This document shows, one piece after another, positions 36,004 through 45,016 of a stretch of 64,000 nt of DNA. The notes below the pieces were generated by a model. The model searched no databases, was not told the DNA's origin, and worked only from the letters and a program-made list of their open reading frames with translations. The DNA comes from Alphaproteobacteria bacterium (GTDB lineage Bacteria > Pseudomonadota > Alphaproteobacteria > Thalassobaculales > Thalassobaculaceae), in contig JANSYS010000004.1 of NCBI GenBank assembly GCA_024742275.1, forward strand, positions 124,001 through 188,000, in the 5' to 3' direction. The position numbers and the translations under genes were made by a program. The stretch's first letter is position 1; the number at the start of each line of letters is the position of its first letter.

Positions 36004-37145
36004 GGTTCGTCTCCGGTCGACCGGTGACGCAGCCGATGCAGGCGAATGAATTCATCCCAGAGTCGTGCCTTGCGCTCGGTCTCGGACAGGCCTGTCGGCA
36101 ACCTTAGGGCGGCTTCTATGGCGTCAGGCGAAAGCGGCCCGTCGCTGGCGGTGCGCGAGTTCGGGATGCGTGGAGCAGGATCGAGCAGAGAGGCGTCGCC
36201 CGGCAGCTCAACCGGAATGTCTGCGGTGGGCGGCGTCGCTTCCGGTCTCGGAACCCGATGTTCGCCCCGAGGCGCGCGGCCAAGCGCGGGTGGTGGCGGA
36301 GGAATCGGCGCACCGGTTGGCCGGGCAGGTGTTTCGTCTTCCGTCTGGTCGGAGCCGACCAGCTTCTCGAGGTCCAGATCGGCGATCGCCGCATTGTATT
36401 CGGCTTCGAGCGTCGAGGGTTCGCTCTGAGGCTCACGTCGGGCGAAACGGTTGTTCTTGTCCGTCTCCACCATGGGACGGAGGCTTTCCTTGAAATCAGA
36501 CGGCACGAGGGCGGGTGCTTTTCCACCGCTCCATCTCGGCGGTGGCGGGGGCACCGATCGCGGGGCTGAATCGATGTTGGGTGGTGACACCGCGGGCGGT
36601 CCCTGACGGGTGTCGGCGGCTGTAGCTCCGGAGACGGGTCGTGGCGGCGGCTTCAGGACTGCCGGGTCCGGAAATGGGGGAATCTGATCGGGCTCGGTAT
36701 CGTGCGGCGTGTCGTGGTTTGCCGGGCCAGATGTGCCGGCGATGGACGCAACGACCGTAAAGGGCGCCGACTGCGGTCCGTTGGGCGAAGCCGCCGTCAA
36801 CGCGTCGGCTCGGGTTTCGACATGGGCTTCGATACGGGCGACGATCTCGAAGTCGCCAATCGCCATCTGGTCGCCGTCCGAGATCGGCCAGCGTCGTCCC
36901 TTGCCCAGAGCGATGCTCGATCCGTTCACGAAAACGCCGTTCGTGCTGATGTCCGCGACAAGGAAACACTCGCCGTCGTAGGAGATTTCGGCATGGGTCG
37001 CGGAGACGAAGCGGTTCGGGTCCGGCAGGATCCAGTCGCACCGCCGGCCTCGACCGATCACGCCGCCCGCCTCATCGAAAACGTGACGACCACCCGCACC
37101 CATGAGGGATTTCTGAAAACTCGTGACGTCCAACACCAGGCGCAT
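36000..37145 (-). CDS. FHA domain protein (resembles type VI secretion TagH/Fha N-terminus)
   Basis: Phosphothreonine-reading protein, 381 residues. An FHA domain fills about residues 22-107 with the conserved Arg32 (IGRGRRCDW), Ser48 and His51 (VSATHAEI) and Asn69-Gly70 (STNGVFVNG). The CDWILPDPNRFVS stretch closely resembles the FHA domains of type VI secretion proteins. A long proline-rich linker (about 115-320) follows, then a short charged helical end. It is coupled by ATGA to the kinase gene, so the kinase or one of its targets is the likely ligand. CCGGAGG lies before the ATG. Confidence 0.87.
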   Translation of the reverse strand: MRLVLDVTSFQKSLMGAGGRHVFDEAGGVIGRGRRCDWILPDPNRFVSATHAEISYDGECFLVADISTNGVFVNGSSIALGKGRRWPISDGDQMAIGDFEIVARIEAHVETRADALTAASPNGPQSAPFTVVASIAGTSGPANHDTPHDTEPDQIPPFPDPAVLKPPPRPVSGATAADTRQGPPAVSPPNIDSAPRSVPPPPPRWSGGKAPALVPSDFKESLRPMVETDKNNRFARREPQSEPSTLEAEYNAAIADLDLEKLVGSDQTEDETPARPTGAPIPPPPPALGRAPRGEHRVPRPEATPPTADIPVELPGDASLLDPAPRIPNSRTASDGPLSPDAIEAALRLPTGLSETERKARLWDEFIRLHRLRHRSTGDEP

Positions 37146-37390
37146 AGAAACCTCCGGCGGTCAGTTCTGCCCGCTTTCCCCTCGATCATATGGCGTTTTG
37201 TGGCGGTTTTGCAGCTGGAGCATCGGGGAGCGGCCGCCCGTCGGCGCCATGCTATGCTTGCCCGTGCGATGTCGGGATCAATCGTCGCAGGGACGTGGCG
37301 GTGAGGCTTCTCTACCCCGTGTGTGTCGCGGGGAGACCGTCTCGAGTCCGGGTCCGATGCCCGGCGCTATCCAGCCAGGAGAGCCGATCA

Positions 37391-38797
37391 ATGGACATGC
37401 CTCTCGCCATCGACCTCGCCCGGTTCCAGTTCGCCTTCACGGTGTCTTTTCACATCGTGTTCCCGGCGCTGTCGATCGGTCTGGCATCCTATCTGGCGGT
37501 TCTAGAGGCCTTGTGGCTGGCCACCGGTCGGCAGGTTTACATCGATACGTTCCGATACTGGCTGAAGATCTTCGCGGTCGCCTTCGGCATGGGCGTCGTG
37601 TCCGGCATCGTCATGAGCTACCAGTTCGGAACGAACTGGAGCGTATTCTCCGACAAGACCGGTCCCGTCCTGGGCCCCCTCATGGGATACGAGGTGATGT
37701 CGGCTTTCTTCCTGGAGGCGGGGTTCCTGGGGATCATGCTCTTCGGGTTGAAGCGGGTTGGCAAAGGGCTGCACTTCACGGCCACCCTCATGGTGGCGCT
37801 GGGCACGTTCTTCTCCGCTTTCTGGATCCTCAGCGTGAACAGTTGGATGCAGACGCCAGCGGGATACGCCGTCAACGATGTCGGCCAGTTCGTGCCGGTC
37901 GATTGGTGGCAGGTGGTCTTCAACCCGTCCTTCCCGTACCGGCTGGTCCACATGGTGCTGGCCGCCTACCTGACCACGGCTTTCGTCGTCGGCGCGGTGG
38001 GCGCCCTCCACCTGCTGCGGGACCGAACCAACCGGCCGGCGCGTCTGATGTTCTCCATGGCGATGTGGATGGCGACGGTGGTCGCGCCGATCCAGGTGGT
38101 GGCCGGCGATCTGCACGGCCTGAACACCCTGGAGCACCAGCCGGCCAAGATCGCGGCGATGGAAGGCCATTTCGAGAGTCAGGCGGGAGCGCCCCTCTAC
38201 CTGCTCGGCTGGCCTGACATGGAGGCCGGAGAAACCCGTTACGCCATCGGCATCCCGAAGCTTGGAAGCCTTATTCTGACACACGATCCGGACGGCTATC
38301 TGAAGGGACTGGACGCCTGGCCGCGCGACGAGTGGCCGAATGCGCCTGTGCTGTTCTGGACCTTCCGGGTGATGGTCGGTATCGGGTTCGCCATGGTCGG
38401 TGTCGGCCTCTGGGCTCTCTGGCGGCGCTGGCGCGGAACCCTGTACGAACCCGATTGGCTCCATCGCTGCGCGATCGTGATGGGGCCGTCCGGTTTCGTC
38501 GCCGTGCTCGCGGGCTGGATCGCAACCGAGATGGGGCGTCAGCCCTATACGGTCTACGGCCTGCTGCGGACGGTGGACTCGGCCTCGCCGCTGGCGGCGC
38601 CAGCGGTGGCGGGCTCCCTGATCGCGTTCATCCTGGTCTACTTCCTCGTCTTCGGCGCCGGCGTTTACTATTTGCTGCGGTCGATGAAAGCGGCGCCGCA
38701 CGACAACGAGCCCGGTCTCACCCCTGGCGCGCCGCTTCGTGCCGCCGGCGTCACCCCGGCTGCCGCCCTCGATCCTCGCCCGACTGCCGCGGAGTGA
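37391..38797 (+). CDS. cydA: Cytochrome bd-type quinol oxidase subunit I (CIO/CioA type)
   Basis: Membrane subunit that carries haems b558, b595 and d and reduces oxygen with quinol electrons. 468 residues. Haem ligands are seen as His21 (FTVSFHIVFP), His in YRLVHMVLAAY and Met in FWTFRVMVG; the Q-loop region ends in GWIATEMGRQPYTVYG. The Q-loop is short, as in the cyanide-insensitive oxidases (CioA). The C-terminal tail after the last helix is Ala/Pro-rich. It heads a three-gene operon, divergent from the FHA gene; no clear FNR box was found in the 245-nt gap. Confidence 0.93.
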   Translation: MDMPLAIDLARFQFAFTVSFHIVFPALSIGLASYLAVLEALWLATGRQVYIDTFRYWLKIFAVAFGMGVVSGIVMSYQFGTNWSVFSDKTGPVLGPLMGYEVMSAFFLEAGFLGIMLFGLKRVGKGLHFTATLMVALGTFFSAFWILSVNSWMQTPAGYAVNDVGQFVPVDWWQVVFNPSFPYRLVHMVLAAYLTTAFVVGAVGALHLLRDRTNRPARLMFSMAMWMATVVAPIQVVAGDLHGLNTLEHQPAKIAAMEGHFESQAGAPLYLLGWPDMEAGETRYAIGIPKLGSLILTHDPDGYLKGLDAWPRDEWPNAPVLFWTFRVMVGIGFAMVGVGLWALWRRWRGTLYEPDWLHRCAIVMGPSGFVAVLAGWIATEMGRQPYTVYGLLRTVDSASPLAAPAVAGSLIAFILVYFLVFGAGVYYLLRSMKAAPHDNEPGLTPGAPLRAAGVTPAAALDPRPTAAE

Positions 38798-38802
38798 CGG
38801 CC

Positions 38803-39807
38803 ATGGAGTTCGATCTTCCTCTGATTTGGGCCCTGCTGATCGCGACGGTGATCCTGCTGTATGTGGTACTGGACGGTTTCGATCTCGGTATCGGGATTCT
38901 GTTCCCGTTCCTGTCGTCCGAGTCGCAGCGCGACGTAGCGATGAATTCCGTGGCTCCGGTCTGGGACGGCAACGAGACCTGGCTGGTGCTCGGTGGGGGC
39001 GGGCTCTTCGCCGTGTTCCCACTCGCCTACGCGGTCGTGATGCCGGCGGTCTACGCGCCGGTGACGGCCATGCTGCTCGGCCTGGTGTTTCGGGGCGTCG
39101 CCTTCGAGTTCCGCTGGAAGACGGTCCGATGGAAGCGCGTGTGGGACTGGTCGTTCACCCTCGGGTCGCTGGCGGCGGCCGTTTCCCAGGGCATCATCCT
39201 TGGCGCTCTGGTGCAGGGTATCGACGTCGAGAACCGGGCCTATGCCGGCGGCTGGTGGGACTGGTTCACGCCATTCAGCCTGCTGTGCGGTGCGGCGGTC
39301 GCCATCGGCTACGCGCTGCTCGGCGCGACCTGGCTTATCATGAAAACGGAGGCTGATGTGCGGGAGCGTGCGTTGGCCCTGGCATGGCCGACGGCGATCG
39401 GCACGGTCTCGATGGTCGGCGTGGTCAGCCTTTGGACGCCGTTCCTGGACCCGGTGTTCATGGAGCGCTGGTTCTCGCCGCCGGGACTCTTCTGGACGGC
39501 GCCGGTTCCGATTCTGACGGCGCTGACCGTGTTGAGCCTCGGCGTCGGACTCCGCCGCGGCTGCGACATCCAACCCTTCGTGTCGGCGCAGATCCTGTTC
39601 GTGCTCTGTTTCGTTGGTCTGGGAATCAGCTTCTATCCGAACATCGTCCCGCCCTCTATGTCGATACACGACGCCGCGGCGCCGGACGAGAGCCTGAGCT
39701 TTCTGCTGGTCGGTACCGCCGTGCTGCTCCCCATCATCCTTGCCTACACGGCCTATTCCTACCGCGTGTTCCGCGGCAAGGTGCGAGCGGGAGAGGGCTT
39801 CCATTGA
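38803..39807 (+). CDS. cydB: Cytochrome bd-type quinol oxidase subunit II (CioB type)
   Basis: Second subunit of the bd oxidase, 334 residues, eight to nine helices. The family motif VLDGFDLGIGILFPFL lies in the first helix, followed by WDGNETWLVLGGGGLFAVFP; the FRWKTVRWKRVWDWSFTLGS loop and a C-terminal YSYRVFRGKV are typical. It starts 5 nt after cydA and its TGA overlaps the TTG start of a small DUF2474 gene. Confidence 0.93.
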   Translation: MEFDLPLIWALLIATVILLYVVLDGFDLGIGILFPFLSSESQRDVAMNSVAPVWDGNETWLVLGGGGLFAVFPLAYAVVMPAVYAPVTAMLLGLVFRGVAFEFRWKTVRWKRVWDWSFTLGSLAAAVSQGIILGALVQGIDVENRAYAGGWWDWFTPFSLLCGAAVAIGYALLGATWLIMKTEADVRERALALAWPTAIGTVSMVGVVSLWTPFLDPVFMERWFSPPGLFWTAPVPILTALTVLSLGVGLRRGCDIQPFVSAQILFVLCFVGLGISFYPNIVPPSMSIHDAAAPDESLSFLLVGTAVLLPIILAYTAYSYRVFRGKVRAGEGFH

Positions 39808-39938
39808 GCGACGGTGCCTATGGTCAGCGCAACCGCCGAGTCCTGAAACGACTCGCCTGGTTCGTCGGCTTGTGGCTCGCGGGCGTCGCGGCCGTGGGAG
39901 CTGTCGGCTTGCTCATCAAGCTCGTGCTGGTGCCGTAA
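39804..39938 (+). CDS. DUF2474 small membrane subunit of the bd oxidase operon
   Basis: A 44-residue single-helix protein. Residues 12-20 read RRVLKRLAW-like basic sequence, then a helix FVGLWLAGVAAVGAVGLLI follows, ending in KLVLVP. This is the pattern of DUF2474 proteins found behind CIO-type cydAB, thought to play the role of CydX. The TTG start overlaps the cydB stop (TTGA), so translation is probably coupled. Its small size and TTG start make it easy to miss. Confidence 0.8.
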   Translation: MSDGAYGQRNRRVLKRLAWFVGLWLAGVAAVGAVGLLIKLVLVP

Positions 39939-39989
39939 GCGCCGGTTCCCTATATCGGTAACTCCGGTCAGTTCTGAGGGGCGCATGCC

Positions 39990-40691
39990 GTGGCCGAAAC
40001 ACCTATCTATCAAGTTGTGAAAGACGCGCTTAGGGCACGGATCGAATCCGGCGCTCTGGTCGCCGGCGACCAGGTGCCCGGCGAGGAGCAGATCGCGGTC
40101 GAGTTCGACTGTTCCCGTCTCACCGCCCATCGGGCGCTGCGGGAACTGGCGGAGGAGGGCCTGGTGGTTCGCCGCCGCCGCGCCGGAACCGTCGTCGCCA
40201 ACCGTGAGCGCGGCGGCGTGCTGATCAGCATTCCGTCGATCCGCGAGGAAATCGAAGGCCGAGGCTTCGCCTACCGTTACGAACTGCTTGGCCGACGCCA
40301 TGCGGCTCCGCCCTCCAGCCTACAATCGATTATGCGTGCGGCGACCGGCGACCGGCACCTGAGCGTCACCAGCCGTCACTGGGCGGGGCGGCGCGTCTTC
40401 CAGCATGAAACCCGCTGGATCAACCTCGACCAGGTGCCGTCGGCATTGGAGGTCGACTTCAAGACGCAGAGCGCGAACCAGTGGCTGCTGGAGAACGTGC
40501 CGTACTCGGGAGTTGATCACGAAATCTCCGCCCTTGTCGCCGACGCGCGTTCGGCGACGGCGCTGGAGGTGGCGCCTGGAACGGCTCTGCTGCGGGTCGA
40601 ACGAGTGTCGAGGCTCGGCGACTTGCCGATCACTCATGCCTCGATGCTCCATCCGGGTTCGCTGTTCTCTCTCAAGTCCGAGCGTCGGTAA
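39990..40691 (+). CDS. hutC: GntR/HutC-family transcriptional regulator (likely HutC)
   Basis: Likely repressor of histidine use, 233 residues. An N-terminal winged helix (about 6-72; GDQVPGEEQIAVEFDCSRLTA and AHRALRELAEEGLVVRRR) is followed by a UTRA ligand-binding domain (about 90-230) with HETRWINLDQVP and ERVSRLGDLPITHASMLHPG, typical of HutC, whose inducer is urocanate. The start is GTG at 39990. It converges on hutU, 60 nt away. A TGTA-N2-TACA palindrome before hutH is the probable operator. Confidence 0.88.
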   Translation: MAETPIYQVVKDALRARIESGALVAGDQVPGEEQIAVEFDCSRLTAHRALRELAEEGLVVRRRRAGTVVANRERGGVLISIPSIREEIEGRGFAYRYELLGRRHAAPPSSLQSIMRAATGDRHLSVTSRHWAGRRVFQHETRWINLDQVPSALEVDFKTQSANQWLLENVPYSGVDHEISALVADARSATALEVAPGTALLRVERVSRLGDLPITHASMLHPGSLFSLKSERR

Positions 40692-40751
40692 AGCCTCCTT
40701 CCCGGTCGAGGGAACGGGCGGAGGGTAGGGGAGGAGCGGAGCAGCAGGTGT

Positions 40752-42422
40752 TCAGTCCCCCAGGATGCCCGGAAGCCGCAACTGATGCTCTCGGGCGCAG
40801 TCCAGAGCGATCTCGTAACCGGCATCGGCATGGCGCATGACGCCGCTCGCAGGATCGTTCCACAGCACCCGTTCCAGCCGTCGGTCTGCGGCCTCGGAGC
40901 CATCGCAGCAGATCACCATGCCGGCGTGCTGGCTAAATCCGATTCCGACTCCGCCTCCGTGATGCAGGCTGACCCAGGTCGCACCCGAGGCGGTGTTCAG
41001 GAGAGCGTTCAGCAGGGGCCAGTCGGAGACGGCGTCGCTGCCGTCCTTCATCGCCTCGGTCTCCCGGTTGGGACTGGCGACCGAGCCGCTGTCCAGATGG
41101 TCGCGGCCGATCACCACGGGCGCCTTCAACTCGCCGGAGCGCACCATCTCGTTGAAGGCCAGACCGAGCCTGTGCCGCACGCCCAACCCGACCCAGCAGA
41201 TCCGGGCCGGCAGACCTTGGAAGCTGATCCGCTCGCGCGCCATGTCGAGCCATTGGTGCAGATGAGGGTCGTCCGTCAGTTCCTTCACCTTAGCATCGGT
41301 CTTGTAGATGTCTTCGGGGTCGCCGGACAAAGCGCACCATCGGAACGGGCCGATGCCGCGGCAGAACAGCGGGCGTATATAGGCCGGCACGAAACCGGGG
41401 AATGCGAAGGCGTTCTCCAGACCTTCCTCCAGCGCCACCTGACGGATGTTGTTGCCGTAATCCAGGGTCGGCACTCCCGCGTTCCAGAAGTCGACCATGG
41501 CCGCCACATGGTCTTTCATCGAGGCGCGTGCGGCCCGTTCCACCTCCTTCGGCGCGCTCTCCCGTTTCGATCGCCACTCCGCCACCGTCCAGCCCTTTGG
41601 CAGGTAGCCGTTGATCGGGTCGTGCGCGCTCGTCTGATCGGTGACGATGTCCGGCTTCACGCCGCGCTTCACCAGTTCGGGAAACACGTCGGCGGCGTTG
41701 CCGATAAGGGCGACGGACTTGGCCTCGCCGGCCTTGGTCCAGCGGTCGATCATCGCCAGCGCCTCGTCCAGCGAGTGGGTCTTCTCGTCGACGTAGCGGG
41801 TGCGCAGTCGGAAGTCGGCGCGGGTTTCGTCGCATTCCACGGCCAGGCAGCAGGCGCCGGCGAAGACGGCGGCCAGGGGCTGCGCGCCACCCATGCCGCC
41901 GAGGCCGCCGGTCAGGATCCAGCGACCGGTGAGATCGCCGCCGTAGTGCTGGCGTCCTGCTTCCGCGAAGGTCTCGTAGGTGCCCTGCACGATGCCCTGG
42001 GAGCCGATGTAGATCCAGGATCCGGCCGTCATCTGGCCGTACATCATCAAGCCCTTGCGATCGAGGTCGTTGAAGTGATCCCAGGTCGCCCAATGGGGGA
42101 CGAGATTCGAATTGGCGATCAGAACTCGCGGCGCGTCGGTATGGGTGCGGAAGATGCCGACGGGCTTGCCGGACTGCACCAGCAAGGTCTCGTCCTCCTC
42201 CAGGCTCTTCAGACTGGCGACGATCCGGTCGAAATCCTCCCAGGTGCGGGCCGCCCGGCCGATTCCGCCATAGACCACCAGTTCGTGCGGGTTCTCCGCA
42301 ACGTCCGGATGCAGGTTGTTCATCAGCATCCGCATAGGCGCCTCGGTCAGCCAGGACTTGGCGGTGATCTGCGGGCCGGTGTCGGGGTAGACGTCTCTAA
42401 CGTTGTGGCGGGCATTGGTCAT
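40752..42422 (-). CDS. hutU: Urocanate hydratase
   Basis: Second step of histidine breakdown, urocanate to imidazolonepropionate, using bound NAD+ as electrophile. 556 residues, standard. Characteristic stretches are [35 protein letters not shown] (NAD loop), the catalytic-cysteine region [20 protein letters not shown] and, near the C-terminus, [26 protein letters not shown] lies before the ATG. It follows hutH by 16 nt in one operon. Confidence 0.96.
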   Translation of the reverse strand: MTNARHNVRDVYPDTGPQITAKSWLTEAPMRMLMNNLHPDVAENPHELVVYGGIGRAARTWEDFDRIVASLKSLEEDETLLVQSGKPVGIFRTHTDAPRVLIANSNLVPHWATWDHFNDLDRKGLMMYGQMTAGSWIYIGSQGIVQGTYETFAEAGRQHYGGDLTGRWILTGGLGGMGGAQPLAAVFAGACCLAVECDETRADFRLRTRYVDEKTHSLDEALAMIDRWTKAGEAKSVALIGNAADVFPELVKRGVKPDIVTDQTSAHDPINGYLPKGWTVAEWRSKRESAPKEVERAARASMKDHVAAMVDFWNAGVPTLDYGNNIRQVALEEGLENAFAFPGFVPAYIRPLFCRGIGPFRWCALSGDPEDIYKTDAKVKELTDDPHLHQWLDMARERISFQGLPARICWVGLGVRHRLGLAFNEMVRSGELKAPVVIGRDHLDSGSVASPNRETEAMKDGSDAVSDWPLLNALLNTASGATWVSLHHGGGVGIGFSQHAGMVICCDGSEAADRRLERVLWNDPASGVMRHADAGYEIALDCAREHQLRLPGILGD

Positions 42423-42438
42423 GGGAACACCTCCGGCA

Positions 42439-43962
42439 TCACAGGGGTGGAAGGTCGACATCGCCGATTAGGGCGCCGTCGGCGACCAGCGTGGCGGCGG
42501 ATTCGATATCGGGCGCTAGCAGACGGTCCTCGACGATGGCCGGGATCGCCGCACGGACCCGCTCCATTACTGTCGTGAGGGCCGGGCTGGTGGACAGCGG
42601 GGCGCGGAACTCGATTCCCTGTGCGGCGCACATGAGTTCGACGCCGAGGATCACATTGAGATTGGCATTCATCTTCGTCAATCGCCGAGCGCCGTGGGCC
42701 GCCATGCTGACATGATCTTCCTGATTGGCGGAGGTCGGTGTGGAATCCGTGCTGCACGGATTGGCCATGTGCTTGTTCTCGCTCATCAATGCGGCGGTCG
42801 TCACCTCGGCGATCATCAGACCGGAGTTGAGCCCCGGATCGGGGGTGAGGAACGGCGGCAGGTCGAAGCTAAGCGTCGGGTCCACCATCAGGGCGACCCG
42901 ACGCTGGGCGATGGCACCGATCTCGGCGACGGCGAGCGCGATCTGGTCGGCGGCGAAGGCGACCGGCTCGGCGTGGAAGTTACCGCCGGAGACGATCAGC
43001 CCTTCTTCAACCAGCACCAGCGGATTGTCGGTGACGGCGTTGCCTTCGATCTCCAGCGTGCGTCCGGCGAAGCGCAACAGATCGACGGCGGCGCCGGTCA
43101 CCTGGGCCTGACAGCGGATGCAGTAGGGGTCCTGAACCCGGGTATCGCCCTCGCGATGGCTCTCGCGGATCTCGCTGCCGGCCATGAGCACGGCCTGGGC
43201 GCGGGCCACGTCGATCTGGCCCCGATGGCCGCGCAGGTCGTGGATCGCGGATACCAGCGGTGCGGTCGAGCCCATGATCGCATCGGTCGAAAGCGACGCA
43301 GATACCACCGAGGCACGGGCGTTGCGCCAGGCGCCGAACAGCCCGGCCAGAGCCAGGGCGGTGGAGAACTGCGTGCCGTTGATCAGTGCCAGTCCTTCCT
43401 TCGGGCCGAGAACGATCGGAGCGAGTCCTGCCCGTTCCAGCGCGTCGGCGGCCGGCAGGGTCTCTCCTTTGTAGATGGCACGGCCCTCGCCGATCATCGC
43501 GGCGGCCATATGGGCGAGGGGGGCGAGATCGCCTGAGGCGCCGACGGAACCCTGGTCGGGGATTACCGGCATCACACCCGCGTTCAGCATGCCCTGAATG
43601 AGCGTCACCGTGCTCCATGGCACGCCGGAGGCGCCGCGGCCAAGGGACAGCAATTTCAAGGCCATCATCAGGCGGGTTGTCGCCAGGTCGAGCGTATCGC
43701 CGACGCCGCAGCAGTGGCTGAGAATTAAATTGCGTTGCAGGGTGGCGGTGTCCTCGGGGCGGATCTTCACCGCGGCAAGTTTGCCGAACCCTGTGTTGAC
43801 GCCGTAGACCGCGGCCTCCTCGGAAGCGGCCCTACGTACCAGCGCGGCGGCGGCCTCCACGTTCGGGCGGGCGGAAGGGTCCAGGGTAATCGGCGCAGTG
43901 CTGCGCCAGACCCGTTCGAGCGTCTCAAGTGTCGCTTCGCCGGGAACGAGCGTGATCGTCAT
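42439..43962 (-). CDS. hutH: Histidine ammonia-lyase
   Basis: First step of histidine breakdown, giving urocanate and ammonia. 507 residues. The MIO cofactor forms from Ala142-Ser143-Gly144 ([15 protein letters not shown]), and Tyr53 in [12 protein letters not shown] is the conserved active-site tyrosine. ATG 43962 is preceded by GGAGGGAGG; an upstream in-frame ATG at 43980 was rejected. It is the first gene of hutH-hutU. hutI and hutG/hutF are not in the window, so the later steps must be encoded elsewhere. Confidence 0.96.
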   Translation of the reverse strand: MTITLVPGEATLETLERVWRSTAPITLDPSARPNVEAAAALVRRAASEEAAVYGVNTGFGKLAAVKIRPEDTATLQRNLILSHCCGVGDTLDLATTRLMMALKLLSLGRGASGVPWSTVTLIQGMLNAGVMPVIPDQGSVGASGDLAPLAHMAAAMIGEGRAIYKGETLPAADALERAGLAPIVLGPKEGLALINGTQFSTALALAGLFGAWRNARASVVSASLSTDAIMGSTAPLVSAIHDLRGHRGQIDVARAQAVLMAGSEIRESHREGDTRVQDPYCIRCQAQVTGAAVDLLRFAGRTLEIEGNAVTDNPLVLVEEGLIVSGGNFHAEPVAFAADQIALAVAEIGAIAQRRVALMVDPTLSFDLPPFLTPDPGLNSGLMIAEVTTAALMSENKHMANPCSTDSTPTSANQEDHVSMAAHGARRLTKMNANLNVILGVELMCAAQGIEFRAPLSTSPALTTVMERVRAAIPAIVEDRLLAPDIESAATLVADGALIGDVDLPPL

Positions 43963-44029
43963 GACCTCCCTCCTGCGCATCGGGGGATGCAGTGCGTGAA
44001 GACGGGAGGATACGCGGGTTCAGACATTA

Positions 44030-44039
44030 TGTATATACA
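44030..44039. promoter_or_regulatory. Probable HutC operator
   Basis: TGTATATACA, a perfect palindrome of the TGTA-N2-TACA type described for HutC in pseudomonads, lying in a short AT-rich island (ATTATGTATATACAAATAA) 68 nt before the hutH start. Position and sequence fit repression of hutHU by the HutC-like regulator encoded at the far end of the cluster. Confidence 0.7.
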
Positions 44040-44150
44040 AATAAGCGCCAGAGCTCCCCTCCGCCGCCCTGATGCGATCGGGTTTGAATAATGCTCCCCA
44101 GACGTCCCGGGGCTGTCCCGGGCAGTGAGGGAAGACTGGAGGAGCGAGCA

Positions 44151-44945
44151 TCAACCAATCTTCATGTTATGCCCGCCGTCGACGGGCAGGCAGACGCCGT
44201 TGATGTACTTGGCCTCGTCGCTGACCAGGAACAGGGCGGCATAGGCCACGTCCCAAGCGTCGCCCATCTTGCCGGTCGGCGATTGGGCATCACGCTCCCG
44301 GATCATCTCGTCGATGTCGCTATACTGGCCGGCGATCTGGGTACGGATCAGCGGCGTGTCCATGAGCCCCGGCATGATGACGTTGGCCCGGATCCCCTGG
44401 GCCGCGTATTGCAAGGCCAGGCCGACGGTGAGTTGGTTCAGTCCGCCTTTCGAAGCGTAGTAGCTGGAGTATGGATAGCCGACATAGCGGAACCCGGCGA
44501 TCGACGAGACGTTGACGATCGCTCCCCGGCCAGCCTCCAGCATATGGGGGAGAACGTGCTTGCAGGCGAGGAAAACGCCGGTGAGGTTGACGTCCATCAC
44601 CAGGCTCCAGTCTTCCTCGGACAGTTCCACCGGACCGCCCATCTTGGCGATGCCGACGTTGTTGTGGAGGATGTCGATGCCGCCCCAGCGGTCGACCATG
44701 CGTGATGTCACCTCGGCAATCTCGTCGGAGACGGTGACGTCGCAGGTCTCGGCGACCGCGGTCCCGCCCTCGCTCCGGATGATCTGCACCGTTTCCAGCG
44801 CCGCGGCGGCGTTCACGTCGACACAGGTCACTCGGGCGCCCTCGCGGGCGAACAGGACGGCCGTGGCCTTCCCATTGCCCCATCCCGGTCCCGACGAACC
44901 GGCCCCCATCACCAGGGCGCGCTTGCCCTCCAGCCGTCCGGCCAT
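44151..44945 (-). CDS. SDR family oxidoreductase (canonical active site)
   Basis: NAD(P)-dependent dehydrogenase, 264 residues. Cofactor loop MGAGSSGPGWGNGKA is unusually extended between the glycines; NNVG, NVSSIAG (serine) and SYYASK (Tyr-x3-Lys) form an intact catalytic set, unlike the two other SDRs in this window. The C-terminus has YINGVCLPVDGGH. Substrate unknown. It lies upstream of hutH on the same strand but 188 nt away with the HutC operator in between, so it is probably a separate unit, divergent from a membrane protein. Confidence 0.88.
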   Translation of the reverse strand: MAGRLEGKRALVMGAGSSGPGWGNGKATAVLFAREGARVTCVDVNAAAALETVQIIRSEGGTAVAETCDVTVSDEIAEVTSRMVDRWGGIDILHNNVGIAKMGGPVELSEEDWSLVMDVNLTGVFLACKHVLPHMLEAGRGAIVNVSSIAGFRYVGYPYSSYYASKGGLNQLTVGLALQYAAQGIRANVIMPGLMDTPLIRTQIAGQYSDIDEMIRERDAQSPTGKMGDAWDVAYAALFLVSDEAKYINGVCLPVDGGHNMKIG

Positions 44946-45016
44946 CGCGGTCCTCCCCTGCGTTACGGCACGTTGATGCGTTGCCTTGGCGCCGACTTTG
45001 GGCAAGGTTCCGGGAG

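Noticed and set aside
37270-37295. GGGATCAA near 37285 as an FNR site before cydA
   Set aside because: Only the right half-site matches; the left half (GATGT) does not fit TTGAT.
37502-39022. A 506-codon minus-strand open frame opposite cydA/cydB
   Set aside because: Its product is Arg/His/Gln-rich and spans the junction of two real genes, as expected for a shadow frame.
40785-42578. A 597-codon plus-strand open frame opposite hutU
   Set aside because: Antisense shadow; the minus-strand product is an unmistakable urocanate hydratase.
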